Below, in pieces: positions 1-6,834 of a stretch of DNA of 29,744 bases. A program made the position numbers and the translations under genes. Position 1 is the first letter of the stretch, and each line of letters opens with the position of its first letter. Under the pieces are notes generated by a model. That model worked only from the letters and a program-made list of their open reading frames with translations, did no database searches and was not told where the DNA came from. Source of the stretch: JAAFIP01 sp031428975 (lineage in GTDB: Bacteria; Pseudomonadota; Gammaproteobacteria; Burkholderiales; Burkholderiaceae_C); assembly GCA_031428975.1 (NCBI GenBank), contig JANOYR010000211.1:1-29744 (forward strand). Reading direction: 5' to 3'.

Positions 1-216
1 CCGTGCATCGTCTTTAGCCACCTGCTGGCCCATGGCAAAATTGGGGCTCAGCGCTGCCAAAAGCCCAGCCGCTGTTACGCCTGCCTTAGCAAACTTCTCT
101 GCCCCCCGCAAAAAACCGCGTCGGTCAACCCCGCCATGCACGTAGGCATCAAACAAGACCAGCAGTTCTTGGTCAAAATCTTGCGCCGTTAGGCGCGGGG
201 CGGGCAGGGTGGGCAT
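1..216 (-). CDS. Dienelactone hydrolase family protein (YghX-like), N-terminal 72 residues only
   Basis: This is the first part of a gene that runs off the left edge of the window. The ATG lies at 214-216, preceded by an AGGA-type ribosome site about eight bases upstream, and 72 codons are open to the edge. The visible protein has a short acidic helix (LTAQDFDQELLVLFDAYVHG), then a twin-arginine-like RRGFL and a hydrophobic stretch ending near SPNFA. That arrangement is typical of the secreted carboxymethylenebutenolidase/dienelactone hydrolases of the YghX type. The catalytic Cys/Asp/His region would lie outside the window, so activity cannot be judged. It is divergent from the aminotransferase at 349. 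The family call rests on the N-terminal pattern alone. Confidence 0.72.
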   Translation of the reverse strand, partial: MPTLPAPRLTAQDFDQELLVLFDAYVHGGVDRRGFLRGAEKFAKAGVTAAGLLAALSPNFAMGQQVAKDDAR

Positions 217-348
217 GGGGTGATCCTTTAAAAACCATCAGGATAGCGCCAAGCTATAACGCTGGCAAGCCGACTTAGGCTTAGCTACGTGGCAAATAGG
301 GGCATTTATCTTGCACAATGGCGGTATCACTTTAAAACACCCTCCACC

Positions 349-1599
349 ATGTCCAACTCCCTCCAATTTGCCTCCCGCCTAGACAACGTCAGCACCTCTG
401 CTATCCGCGAGATTTTCAAACTTTTGGGTCGCCCCGGTATCATCAGCTTTGCAGGGGGTTTTCCAGATCCTGCGTTGTTTGACCTAGACGGCATCCGCGA
501 GGCCACCGAGAAAGCCATGACCGACGAAGGCCAATGGGGTGCACGCGCCATGCTGCAATACGGGCCAACCGAAGGCTGGGGCCCGCTCAAAGAGGCCATT
601 AGCCAACACATGGCTACCAAAGGCATAGCAGTGCAGCCAGACGGTCTGATTACCACCACTGGCAGCCAGCAAGCGCTCGATTTAATTGCCACCACGATGA
701 TCTCGCCAGGTGACAAAGTCATTGTAGAAGGCCCCACATTTTTAGCCACCATCCAGTGCTTTCGCCTCTACGGTGCAGACTTGGTGAGCGCCCCCATAGA
801 TGCCGACGGCGTGAAAGTCGACGAGTTAGAACGCCTGATCATCGAGCACAAACCCAAACTGGTCTACCTGATTCCCACCTTTGGCAACCCCAGCGGCGCC
901 ATGCTCACGCTAGAGCGTCGCAAAAAAATCTTGCAACTGGCTGCGCAATACAAAGTGCTGGTGGTAGAGGACGACCCCTATGGCGAGCTGTATTTTGGCG
1001 CGCCACCGCCGCCCAGCATCATGGCGCTTAGCAAAGACTTGCCTGAAGCCAAACCGTATTTGGCCTACTGCGGTAGCTTTAGCAAAGTGCTCAGCCCGGG
1101 TTTGCGGGTGGGCTGGATGATTGCGCCCACTGAGCTGCTGGCCAAGGCCACCATGTGCAAGCAATTTAGCGACGCCCACACCAGCAACCTGACCCAAGCG
1201 ATTGCATCCAATTACATGGGCATGACCGAGGGCGGCCAGCGCCGCCTAGACAAATCCTTAGCGGTTGTGCGCAGCACCTACGCCCAGCGCGCCCACAACA
1301 TGGCCGCAGCCTTGCAGCGCCACCTAGGCGACGCGCTCACCTTTACCCAGCCCCAAGGCGGTATGTTCTTTTGGACCCGCCTGACTGGCCAACCAAGCCC
1401 TGCAAGCAGCGCGGCCACCAGCCAAGACGCCACAGCGTATGCCAAACGCGCCCCCGACCACGGCATAGCCTTTGTCCCCGGCGCGCCGTTTTTTGCCAAC
1501 AACCCCGACAACGCCACCCTGCGGCTGAGCTACGCTACCTCGGATTTGGAGAAGATAGAGGAAGGTGTCACGAGGCTGGCTCGGGCTTTGTCTGTGTGA
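349..1599 (+). CDS. PLP-dependent class I/II aminotransferase (LysN / 2-aminoadipate aminotransferase type)
   Basis: A 416-residue fold-type I aminotransferase that transfers an amino group between an amino acid and a 2-oxo acid in the cytoplasm. Visible motifs are the N-terminal AIREIFKLL...ISFAGGFPDP block typical of the LysN/ARO8/KAT-like branch, YGPTEGWGPL near residue 71, FGNPSG near 178, the cofactor-binding VVEDDPYGELY (205-215) and the Schiff-base lysine K246 in GSFSKVLSPGLRVGW. The open frame reaches back to a GTG at 289, but the family-like N-terminus begins at the ATG at 349, which is used here. No strong ribosome site precedes it. The exact substrate cannot be read from the sequence. 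Branched-chain, aromatic or 2-aminoadipate are all possible. The gene stands alone, divergent from the hydrolase on its left. Confidence 0.9.
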   Translation: MSNSLQFASRLDNVSTSAIREIFKLLGRPGIISFAGGFPDPALFDLDGIREATEKAMTDEGQWGARAMLQYGPTEGWGPLKEAISQHMATKGIAVQPDGLITTTGSQQALDLIATTMISPGDKVIVEGPTFLATIQCFRLYGADLVSAPIDADGVKVDELERLIIEHKPKLVYLIPTFGNPSGAMLTLERRKKILQLAAQYKVLVVEDDPYGELYFGAPPPPSIMALSKDLPEAKPYLAYCGSFSKVLSPGLRVGWMIAPTELLAKATMCKQFSDAHTSNLTQAIASNYMGMTEGGQRRLDKSLAVVRSTYAQRAHNMAAALQRHLGDALTFTQPQGGMFFWTRLTGQPSPASSAATSQDATAYAKRAPDHGIAFVPGAPFFANNPDNATLRLSYATSDLEKIEEGVTRLARALSV

Positions 1600-1657
1600 T
1601 TGACTCACAAAATCAGCAAATCTGGCATCATTCATATGAGCTAACTCACCACTACCT

Positions 1658-1681
1658 GCTTTGACTGCTCTCAGTCAAAGC
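1658..1681. repeat. Perfect 10-bp inverted repeat with 4-base loop
   Basis: GCTTTGACTG (1658-1667) and CAGTCAAAGC (1672-1681) are exact reverse complements around a CTCT loop, downstream of the aminotransferase stop. Neither strand has a T tract after the stem, so it is not a standard intrinsic terminator. It could act as a 3' stabilising hairpin or a protein-binding site. The 216-base gap 1600-1815 holds this hairpin, a weaker one at 1711-1736 and no gene. Confidence 0.6.
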
Positions 1682-1710
1682 AAGCGCCCAGAAGAGCGCG
1701 AGTTTACCTG

Positions 1711-1736
1711 CGCATTTGACTATTGCTGAAAATGCG
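1711..1736. repeat. 7-bp inverted repeat upstream of the DUF1330 gene
   Basis: CGCATTT (1711-1717) pairs exactly with AAATGCG (1730-1736) across a 12-base loop. It lies about 80 bases before the ATG at 1816 and about 45 bases before a TATGAT (1782-1787) that resembles a -10 box. An operator role is possible, but nothing in the sequence proves it. Confidence 0.3.
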
Positions 1737-1781
1737 TACCCAAGCAAAAAAGCGAGCACTGCGATCCCTCCGCCCGCCCAG

Positions 1782-1787
1782 TATGAT
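1782..1787 (+). promoter_or_regulatory. Possible -10 box for the DUF1330 gene
   Basis: TATGAT matches five of six consensus positions and lies 28 bases before the ATG at 1816. No good -35 hexamer is present at 16-18 bases upstream, so this is only a weak candidate. Confidence 0.25.
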
Positions 1788-1815
1788 TACCTTCCTTAAC
1801 TAACCGGAGAAACCC

Positions 1816-2124
1816 ATGACCAAAGGCTATTGGATTGTTCGCGTGGATGTGGCGGATTTGGAGCAATACAAGTTGTATCTGGCGGCTAATGCGGCATCGT
1901 TTAAAGATTTTGGAGCGCGCTTTTTGGTGCGGGGCGGGGAGTTTGAAAATCCTGAGGGGACTAGCCGGGCGCGCAATGTGGTGCTGGAGTTTCCTTCTCT
2001 AAAGGCGGCGAAGGATTGCTACCACAGCGCTAGCTACCAAGCTGCAGTGGCGCTGCGTTTGCCTGCTGCCACAGCGGATATCATCATCATTGAAGGCTAC
2101 GACGGACCGCAGCCGAATGCATGA
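1816..2124 (+). CDS. DUF1330 domain-containing protein
   Basis: A 102-residue soluble protein that fits the whole DUF1330 family in length. It starts with GYWIVRVDVADLEQYKLYLAAN and has the family-like centre GARFLVRGGEFENPEG, then VVLEFPSLKAAKDCYHSASYQAA and a C-terminal IIIEGYDGPQ. These match the ferredoxin-like dimeric alpha/beta barrel fold, where the sequence around FLVRGG and the YDG end are the most conserved parts. The biochemical role of the family is not settled. A GGAGA ribosome site is found 7 bases before the ATG. It precedes the serine hydrolase gene by 81 bases on the same strand and may be co-transcribed with it, but no functional link is evident. Confidence 0.9.
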   Translation: MTKGYWIVRVDVADLEQYKLYLAANAASFKDFGARFLVRGGEFENPEGTSRARNVVLEFPSLKAAKDCYHSASYQAAVALRLPAATADIIIIEGYDGPQPNA

Positions 2125-2205
2125 GTTTTAGGGCCTGAGAACTGCACCGTGAATGCAAGCAGTACAAATTTCTGCGTTTGAACACCCATTGATAAGGCGC
2201 AAAGC

Positions 2206-3402
2206 ATGTCTCACTTGAAAACCACCCCCCATCTGCACAACTTCAGCCCGTTGCACGGCGCCATGCAGCGTTATGTGGATGGCGAGATATTGGCGGGCGT
2301 ATCCAGCGCGGTGCTGCGCGGGCGCGATGTGCTTGACGTGCACTGCGCGGGCTGGGCAGATAAAGAGCGGGGCGAGCTGCTGCGCACAGACCATGTGTTT
2401 CGAATTTTTTCTAACACCAAGCTGGTAACGTCTTGCGCCATTTTGCTGCTGATGGAGGAGGGCAAGCTATTCCTCGATGATTCGGTGGAGCCGCTGCTGC
2501 CCGAGCTGGCCAATCGCCGCGTGCTCAAAGCGGGAGCCACGCAAATTGATGATACTGAGCCTGCACGCCGTGCCATCACTTATAGGCATTTGCTCACCCA
2601 CACTTCGGGCTTGAGCTACGGTCTTTTTCCTGGCACATTGATTTACAAGGCTTACGTCAACGCCAAGGTCTTACGCCCCAGCCACACACTAGCGGGAATG
2701 GTGACCGCCTTGGCAGACTTGCCGTTGCTAAACCAGCCGGGGGAGGGCTGGGAGTATTCTGTGGCTACCGATGTGCTGGCGCGGCTGGTTGAAATCATCA
2801 CTGGGCAGCGCTTTGATGCCTTTGTGCAGGAGCGGATTTTTGCACCACTGGGCATGGTCGATACGGGCTTTGTTGTGCCGCCAGCACAGGCGCACCGGCT
2901 TAGCATCAACTACAAAGGCGCGGATTTGCTCAACCCCAGTGTGCCTGGCTTGCGGCCAGACGATGGCATTCCGTTTCACAGAGATTACACACAAAGTGTT
3001 GACTTGCTCTCGGGAGGGGGCGGGCTGGTGTCGTCGCTTGGGGATATGGTGGCACTGCTGCGCAGCCTGCTGCCTGGCGGCACTACTTTACTCAACCCAG
3101 ACACATTGGCGCTGATGATGCAAAACCACTTGCCCCAAGGCCAGTGGATTCGCATTGCTGCACTGGGCGATATTGCTGGCAAGGGCTTTGGCCTAGGTGG
3201 CGCGGTCACGCTCAAGCCCTCGTCCATCGACCCCGCTGCCTCAACCGATGAATTTCAGTGGGGCGGCTTGGCTGGCACGCATTGGTGGATTTCGCCGCGC
3301 ACAGGCTTGGCGGGGGTGCTGATGACGCAGCGCCAGATGGGTTTTTGGAATCCGTACTCGTTTGAGTTCAAAAACTTGATTTACCGCGCGGCTGGGCATT
3401 GA
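2206..3402 (+). CDS. Serine hydrolase of the beta-lactamase class C / esterase family VIII type
   Basis: A 398-residue protein of the beta-lactamase-related (PF00144) family, usually esterases or peptidases rather than antibiotic-resistance enzymes. The catalytic SxxK is S69-N-T-K72 in FRIFSNTKLVTS, followed by LLTHTSGLSYG (129-139). The Y-x-N tyrosine position is Y184 in GWEYSVATDVLARLVE, where the third residue is Val rather than Asn, as is common in family VIII esterases. The region WGGLAGTHWW (352-361) takes the place of the KTG box. No signal peptide is visible, so a cytoplasmic location is likely. Start chosen at the ATG at 2206, with AAGG some 8 bases upstream. The natural substrate is unknown. 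Confidence 0.9.
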   Translation: MSHLKTTPHLHNFSPLHGAMQRYVDGEILAGVSSAVLRGRDVLDVHCAGWADKERGELLRTDHVFRIFSNTKLVTSCAILLLMEEGKLFLDDSVEPLLPELANRRVLKAGATQIDDTEPARRAITYRHLLTHTSGLSYGLFPGTLIYKAYVNAKVLRPSHTLAGMVTALADLPLLNQPGEGWEYSVATDVLARLVEIITGQRFDAFVQERIFAPLGMVDTGFVVPPAQAHRLSINYKGADLLNPSVPGLRPDDGIPFHRDYTQSVDLLSGGGGLVSSLGDMVALLRSLLPGGTTLLNPDTLALMMQNHLPQGQWIRIAALGDIAGKGFGLGGAVTLKPSSIDPAASTDEFQWGGLAGTHWWISPRTGLAGVLMTQRQMGFWNPYSFEFKNLIYRAAGH

Positions 3403-3444
3403 ATAGATAGAGGAGTTACTAATTTGAATGCAACTATATTTTCA

Positions 3445-3477
3445 ATAGCGCACTATGACCATATGACGCTGACATTG
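3445..3477 (+). repeat. Dispersed 33-bp element, copy 1 (intergenic)
   Basis: This core shares 25 of 33 bases with 4294-4326 and 26 of 33 with the complement of 20782-20814, without gaps. Invariant blocks are ATAGC at element positions 1-5, AC at 8-9, ATGAC at 11-15 and TGACATTG at 26-33. Read from its first base it would encode IAHYDHMTLTL, like the peptides of the other copies. This is also the frame of the serine hydrolase, whose stop lies 42 bases upstream. The copy occupies much of the 111-base gap before the patatin gene. Confidence 0.6.
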
Positions 3478-3501
3478 CCTATTTTTATCATAAATTCACG
3501 T

Positions 3502-3507
3502 TAAAAT
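3502..3507 (+). promoter_or_regulatory. Possible -10 box of the patatin gene (leaderless arrangement)
   Basis: TAAAAT ends six bases before the ATG at 3514, and no Shine-Dalgarno sequence lies between them. The same six-base spacing recurs at 4694-4706. A leaderless mRNA starting at or next to the A of the ATG would fit. The -35 side is weak: TTGCCT at 3475-3480 is 21 bases away. Confidence 0.3.
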
Positions 3508-3513
3508 AGTGCA

Positions 3514-4698
3514 ATGAAAGCCTTGCACATCTATGCCGCCCCTAAAGCCCGCGCCCACATCGCCCAGCACGGCCTACGCCCGCAAGACGTAGGTGTGATT
3601 CCGGGCGCGGCGGGAGGTCCTAAGGGCTTGATTTTGGGGCCGCTGGACCGGTATTTGTTTGGCCAGTGGCTGCCGCAAAGTAGCCAGCCGATTGACTTGG
3701 TGGGTGCTTCGATTGGCGCGTGGCGCATGGCCACGGCCTGCTTAGACAACTCAGTACAGGCCTTTGGGCGGCTGGAGCGCGACTATATTTCGCAAGATTA
3801 TGAGGTCGAACCCGGCCGCAGCTTCCCTAGCCCCAAGCAGGTGAGCATGCGCTTTGGGGAGTCGCTAGAGGCGTTTTTTGGCGGCCAAGTGGATGCGTTG
3901 CTCGATCACCCACGCTACAAACTGCACATCATCACCTGTCGAGGCCGCCACATCCTCAACCGCGAGGGCAGGGCGCTTTCCAAGCTCAGCACGCCGCTGG
4001 GCTTTTTAGGCGCGTTTGCAGCCAACGCTGTGCAGCGCAAAGCCATGGGCACATGGCTAGAGCGCGTGGTGTTCTCCTCCCAGCACGCGCCACTGCCCTT
4101 TTACTGTACCGACTACCGCACCCGCCACGTCGCATTAAATGCCCACAACTTCCAGCAAGCCCTGCAAGCGAGCTGCTCCATCCCCTTCGTGCTAGAGGCC
4201 ATCCACAACATTCCCGGTGCACCGCGCGGCGCATACTGGGATGGCGGCCTTACCGACTACCATTTGCACCTGCTCTACAACAATCATAAAAACATAGCTA
4301 ACAATGACGATACGGCAATGACATTGGGCTCAAATACCTTAAATTGTGCAGAAACTAACTATTTGGCACATATGCCTTCGCCCCCAGCCAGTGCTCCACT
4401 GGTGCTTTACCCCCATTTTCAGCAATCGGTAGTTCCCGGCTGGCTAGACAAGTCATTAAAATGGCGACACCGCAGCAGTGCAGCCCTCGACCACATGGTG
4501 GTGCTAGCTCCCAACCCCGAATGGATCAAAACCTTGCCCCACGCCAAACTCCCCGACCGCCAAGACTTTAAATTCCATGGTAGGGATTTACAAGCGCGGA
4601 TAGCGCATTGGACGAAGGCGGTGGGGGAGAGTGAGCGCTTGGTGGAGGAGTTTGCGCAAGCACTTAGCGCAGAAAATGTACCAATGCAGACGTTATAA
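3514..4698 (+). CDS. Patatin-like phospholipase family protein
   Basis: A 394-residue patatin-domain lipid acyl hydrolase with a Ser-Asp dyad. Visible are the oxyanion loop GAAGGPKG (31-38), the nucleophile motif GASIG with S66, and the catalytic aspartate D243 in YWDGGLTDYH. The end of the domain, LVLYPHFQQSVVPGWLDKSLKWR, starts near residue 296. No signal peptide is evident. Residues about 256-287 form an AT-rich, Asn-rich stretch between DYHLHLLY and APLVLYPHF that is unlike the rest of the gene and contains copy 2 of the dispersed element, in frame. It lies just after the catalytic Asp and may be a tolerated surface insertion. The gene has no Shine-Dalgarno site before its ATG. The lipid substrate is unknown. 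Confidence 0.88.
   Translation: MKALHIYAAPKARAHIAQHGLRPQDVGVIPGAAGGPKGLILGPLDRYLFGQWLPQSSQPIDLVGASIGAWRMATACLDNSVQAFGRLERDYISQDYEVEPGRSFPSPKQVSMRFGESLEAFFGGQVDALLDHPRYKLHIITCRGRHILNREGRALSKLSTPLGFLGAFAANAVQRKAMGTWLERVVFSSQHAPLPFYCTDYRTRHVALNAHNFQQALQASCSIPFVLEAIHNIPGAPRGAYWDGGLTDYHLHLLYNNHKNIANNDDTAMTLGSNTLNCAETNYLAHMPSPPASAPLVLYPHFQQSVVPGWLDKSLKWRHRSSAALDHMVVLAPNPEWIKTLPHAKLPDRQDFKFHGRDLQARIAHWTKAVGESERLVEEFAQALSAENVPMQTL
4294..4326 (+). repeat. Dispersed 33-bp element, copy 2 (in frame inside the patatin gene)
   Basis: It matches copy 1 at 25 of 33 and copy 3 at 26 of 33 positions. Its first base begins codon 261 of the patatin protein, giving IANNDDTAMTL. The surrounding 80-100 bases are clearly AT-richer than the rest of the gene. 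Similarity to copy 3 extends a little to the left (a TC.T.AAAA stretch) and, with small gaps, to the right (a TCAAA stretch). Confidence 0.62.
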
Positions 4699-4699
4699 T
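4694..4699 (+). promoter_or_regulatory. Consensus -10 box before the transketolase operon
   Basis: A perfect TATAAT overlaps the last codon and stop of the patatin gene and ends six bases before the ATG at 4706. There is no Shine-Dalgarno site in the gap, so the message may be leaderless. No recognisable -35 hexamer stands at 16-18 bases, which lowers confidence. Confidence 0.4.
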
Positions 4700-4705
4700 T
4701 TATAG

Positions 4706-5545
4706 ATGACAGAAGCCTTTCATCCTGACTCTCTGCGCCGCACGGTTGTCGAAATGGCTTTTGCAGGTGATGCTTATCACTTGGGCTGCGCCTTTTCCAT
4801 TGTGGAGCTGTTAGCATGTTTGTACGGCAGCCACATGCGGTACGACCGGACAAACCCGAATGACCCACAACGGGACTATATGGTTCTGAGCAAAGGGCAT
4901 GGTGTGATGGCGCAATATGCATGTTTGCGTCAACTAGGATGGTTGCAAAAGGCCGATTTTGACAACTACTTTGTCAACGGCTCTCGTCTCAAAGGCCTGT
5001 CGGATGCACATGTACCGGGTTGTGAAGTCACCTCAGGAACTTTAGGTCATGGGCTTTCTGTAGGGGTTGGCTTGGCTTTGGCGGCACAGCGTCGCAAAAC
5101 TGGCCAACGTTGCTATACGGTTATTGGTGATGGCGAGATGAACGAGGGCTCCATTTGGGAGGCGCTTATGTTTGCATCCCACGCACGTTTGTCCAACCTG
5201 GTAGTGATTGTTGACGCAAATGGCTGGCAAGCCATGGGCCGCACTGAGGATGTGATGCAGCTTGGAGATATCGCTGGCCGTTTTAGCGCTTTCGGCTTTG
5301 ATGCGCTCACCGTTGATGGGCACGATATGGAGGCCATTTCATCGGCTATTGACAGTTTAGTTAGTATGAATAACCACAATCCAAAGGCGCTTATCGCAAA
5401 GACTATTAAGGGCAAAGGTGTGTCGTTTATGGAAAACAACAATGCTTGGCACAATGCAAGACTTAGTCCTTTGCAGTACCAACAGGCACTAGCCGAAATT
5501 GGCAGCGCAGCAATCAATAATTCTGTTGCAGGGGCTACAGCATGA
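4706..5545 (+). CDS. Transketolase-like, N-terminal (ThDP-pyrophosphate binding) subunit
   Basis: A 279-residue protein equal to the N-terminal third of a transketolase, made as a separate chain. Conserved points are H25 in AYHLGCAFSIVELLACLY, LSKGHG (62-67 region), TSGTLGHGLSVGVGLALA from about residue 109, and the thiamine-diphosphate/Mg motif GDGEMNEGSIWEA (141-153) ending at N172 in DANGWQAMG. With the next gene it should form the complete ThDP enzyme that moves two-carbon ketol units between sugars. The stop overlaps the next start by four bases (ATGA). Split transketolases occur in central metabolism of some bacteria and archaea. Here the pair sits beside GtrA and glycosyltransferase genes and faces a dideoxysugar operon, so a dedicated role in surface-sugar synthesis is inferred. 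The acceptor sugar is unknown. Confidence 0.9.
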   Translation: MTEAFHPDSLRRTVVEMAFAGDAYHLGCAFSIVELLACLYGSHMRYDRTNPNDPQRDYMVLSKGHGVMAQYACLRQLGWLQKADFDNYFVNGSRLKGLSDAHVPGCEVTSGTLGHGLSVGVGLALAAQRRKTGQRCYTVIGDGEMNEGSIWEALMFASHARLSNLVVIVDANGWQAMGRTEDVMQLGDIAGRFSAFGFDALTVDGHDMEAISSAIDSLVSMNNHNPKALIAKTIKGKGVSFMENNNAWHNARLSPLQYQQALAEIGSAAINNSVAGATA

Positions 5546-6468
5546 GAGAGGCCTTTGCGAGGGCTATTGTGGATGCAGCTTTAGCGGATGAACGTGTTGT
5601 TGTTCTCACTGGAGACCACGGATATGCTCTCTTTGACGAGTTTCGCAAACGGTGTACGAGTCAATATATCAACGCGGGCATAGCCGAGCAAAATATGGTT
5701 GGAGTCGCCGCTGGTCTAGCGAAAGCTGGCTACTTGCCAATCGTCTACGGTCTTTCTGCTTTTGTACCCGTGCGCGTTTTAGAGCAAATCAAGATTGACA
5801 TTTGCTACGAAGAGTTGCCAGTCATGCTGGTAGGCGACGGTGCAGGACTTGTCTACAGTACCCTAGGTGCAAGCCATCAAAGTTTCGAGGATGTCGCCTG
5901 CTTACGGGCACTTCCTCATATCGACATCTTTTCACCTTGTGACGGCTTAGAAATGGTTGCTTGCATGGCTGCTGCGCGTGCAAAATCTGGGCCAACATAT
6001 TTGCGTATGGGCAAAACTGATCTTGGCACTGTTCACAATACACCGCTAGTGCTCAATCGCGGAGGATTGCTACAGATAAACCACGCGAGCGGTGCTCTTG
6101 GCATCATCGCGAGTGGCTCTATGGTGCATACAGCGCTTCAGTTGGCACGAGAAATAGATGCGCCACTTTGGAGTGCGCCTTGGCTCAAGCCTTTGGATGA
6201 AGTTCAGCTCAACACTATCGCCCAGCGCTGCACCGCTTTGATAACGTTGGAGGAGCACTCCATTCAAGGTGGTCTTGGCTCTTGCGTACTCGAAGGACTA
6301 GCGTTAACGACACCAAGGCCAACATTGCGACTAGGTATTGGCCAACAATTTTCGCTCACGTGTGGTAACTATAACCATGCACTAAAAGAACATGGCCTAG
6401 ACTTGGATACTTTGCGTGCTGAAATAGCAGCATTTGCATTCAAGCAGGCTAAACTCACAAGAGCTTAG
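5542..6468 (+). CDS. Transketolase-like, C-terminal (pyrimidine-binding) subunit
   Basis: A 308-residue chain carrying the pyrimidine-binding and C-terminal domains of transketolase. The catalytic glutamate that activates the aminopyrimidine ring of ThDP is E49 in NAGIAEQNMVGVAAGLAKAG. Further family blocks are the VRVLEQIKIDICY region near residue 76, GAGLVYSTLGASHQSFEDVA, the PHIDIFSPCDG block and GPTYLRMGKTD. The small C-terminal domain carries LITLEEHSIQGGLG, which is common to transketolase and deoxyxylulose phosphate synthase. It is translationally coupled to the N-terminal subunit (overlap of 4 bases) and is followed after three bases by the GtrA-type gene, so all four plus-strand island genes look like one operon. 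Substrate choice cannot be deduced from what is visible. Confidence 0.9.
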   Translation: MREAFARAIVDAALADERVVVLTGDHGYALFDEFRKRCTSQYINAGIAEQNMVGVAAGLAKAGYLPIVYGLSAFVPVRVLEQIKIDICYEELPVMLVGDGAGLVYSTLGASHQSFEDVACLRALPHIDIFSPCDGLEMVACMAAARAKSGPTYLRMGKTDLGTVHNTPLVLNRGGLLQINHASGALGIIASGSMVHTALQLAREIDAPLWSAPWLKPLDEVQLNTIAQRCTALITLEEHSIQGGLGSCVLEGLALTTPRPTLRLGIGQQFSLTCGNYNHALKEHGLDLDTLRAEIAAFAFKQAKLTRA

Positions 6469-6471
6469 GCT

Positions 6472-6834
6472 GTGCACCCGCAGTTTGCCCGATTTTTCAT
6501 CGTTGGCGGACTGAATGCGTCATTTGGTTACGGCCTATTCGCACTTTTTGTCTGGCTAGGGTTACCTTATGCTTTTGCTATTGGTTTTGCCACAATAGCG
6601 GGTATTGCATTCAACTATCAAAGCACAGGGCGCTTGGTTTTTGGTGTCGCGCGATGGCAGCGCGTTCCACGTTTTTTAATGGTTTATGCATTTACTTATG
6701 TACTCAATCTCGCTGGCGTGCATCTCTTGCTCCAGCTTGGTTTGAATATCTATCTTGCAAATGCCACAATGGTATTACCGCTCGCACTCATTGCCTATAT
6801 TCTTCAACGGAAATTTGTATTCTCCTCGCTATGA
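6472..6834 (+). CDS. GtrA family membrane protein
   Basis: A 120-residue, very hydrophobic protein with four predicted membrane helices: FFIVGGLNASFGYGLFALFVWL, AFAIGFATIAGIAFNYQS, FLMVYAFTYVLNLAGVHLLL and ANATMVLPLALIAYIL. It ends in the family-typical QRKFVFSS. GtrA proteins are thought to flip undecaprenyl-phosphate-linked sugars made by a partner GtrB glycosyltransferase. The start is a GTG at 6472, three bases after the transketolase stop, with TAGG just upstream. The stop overlaps the ATG of the glycosyltransferase (ATGA at 6831-6834), as is usual for gtrA-gtrB pairs. The flippase role is knowledge of the family, not something shown here. Confidence 0.88.
   Translation: MHPQFARFFIVGGLNASFGYGLFALFVWLGLPYAFAIGFATIAGIAFNYQSTGRLVFGVARWQRVPRFLMVYAFTYVLNLAGVHLLLQLGLNIYLANATMVLPLALIAYILQRKFVFSSL

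Noticed and set aside
1613..1650. Possible fourth copy of the dispersed element (TCATATGAGCTAA stretch, minus orientation)
   Set aside because: Only the GCTA and TCAT blocks fit, and a gap is needed. The conserved TGACATTG block is missing.
6654..6830. Upstream extension of the glycosyltransferase frame inside gtrA
   Set aside because: It overlaps a good GtrA protein, and the ATG at 6831 gives both the family N-terminus and the ATGA coupling.
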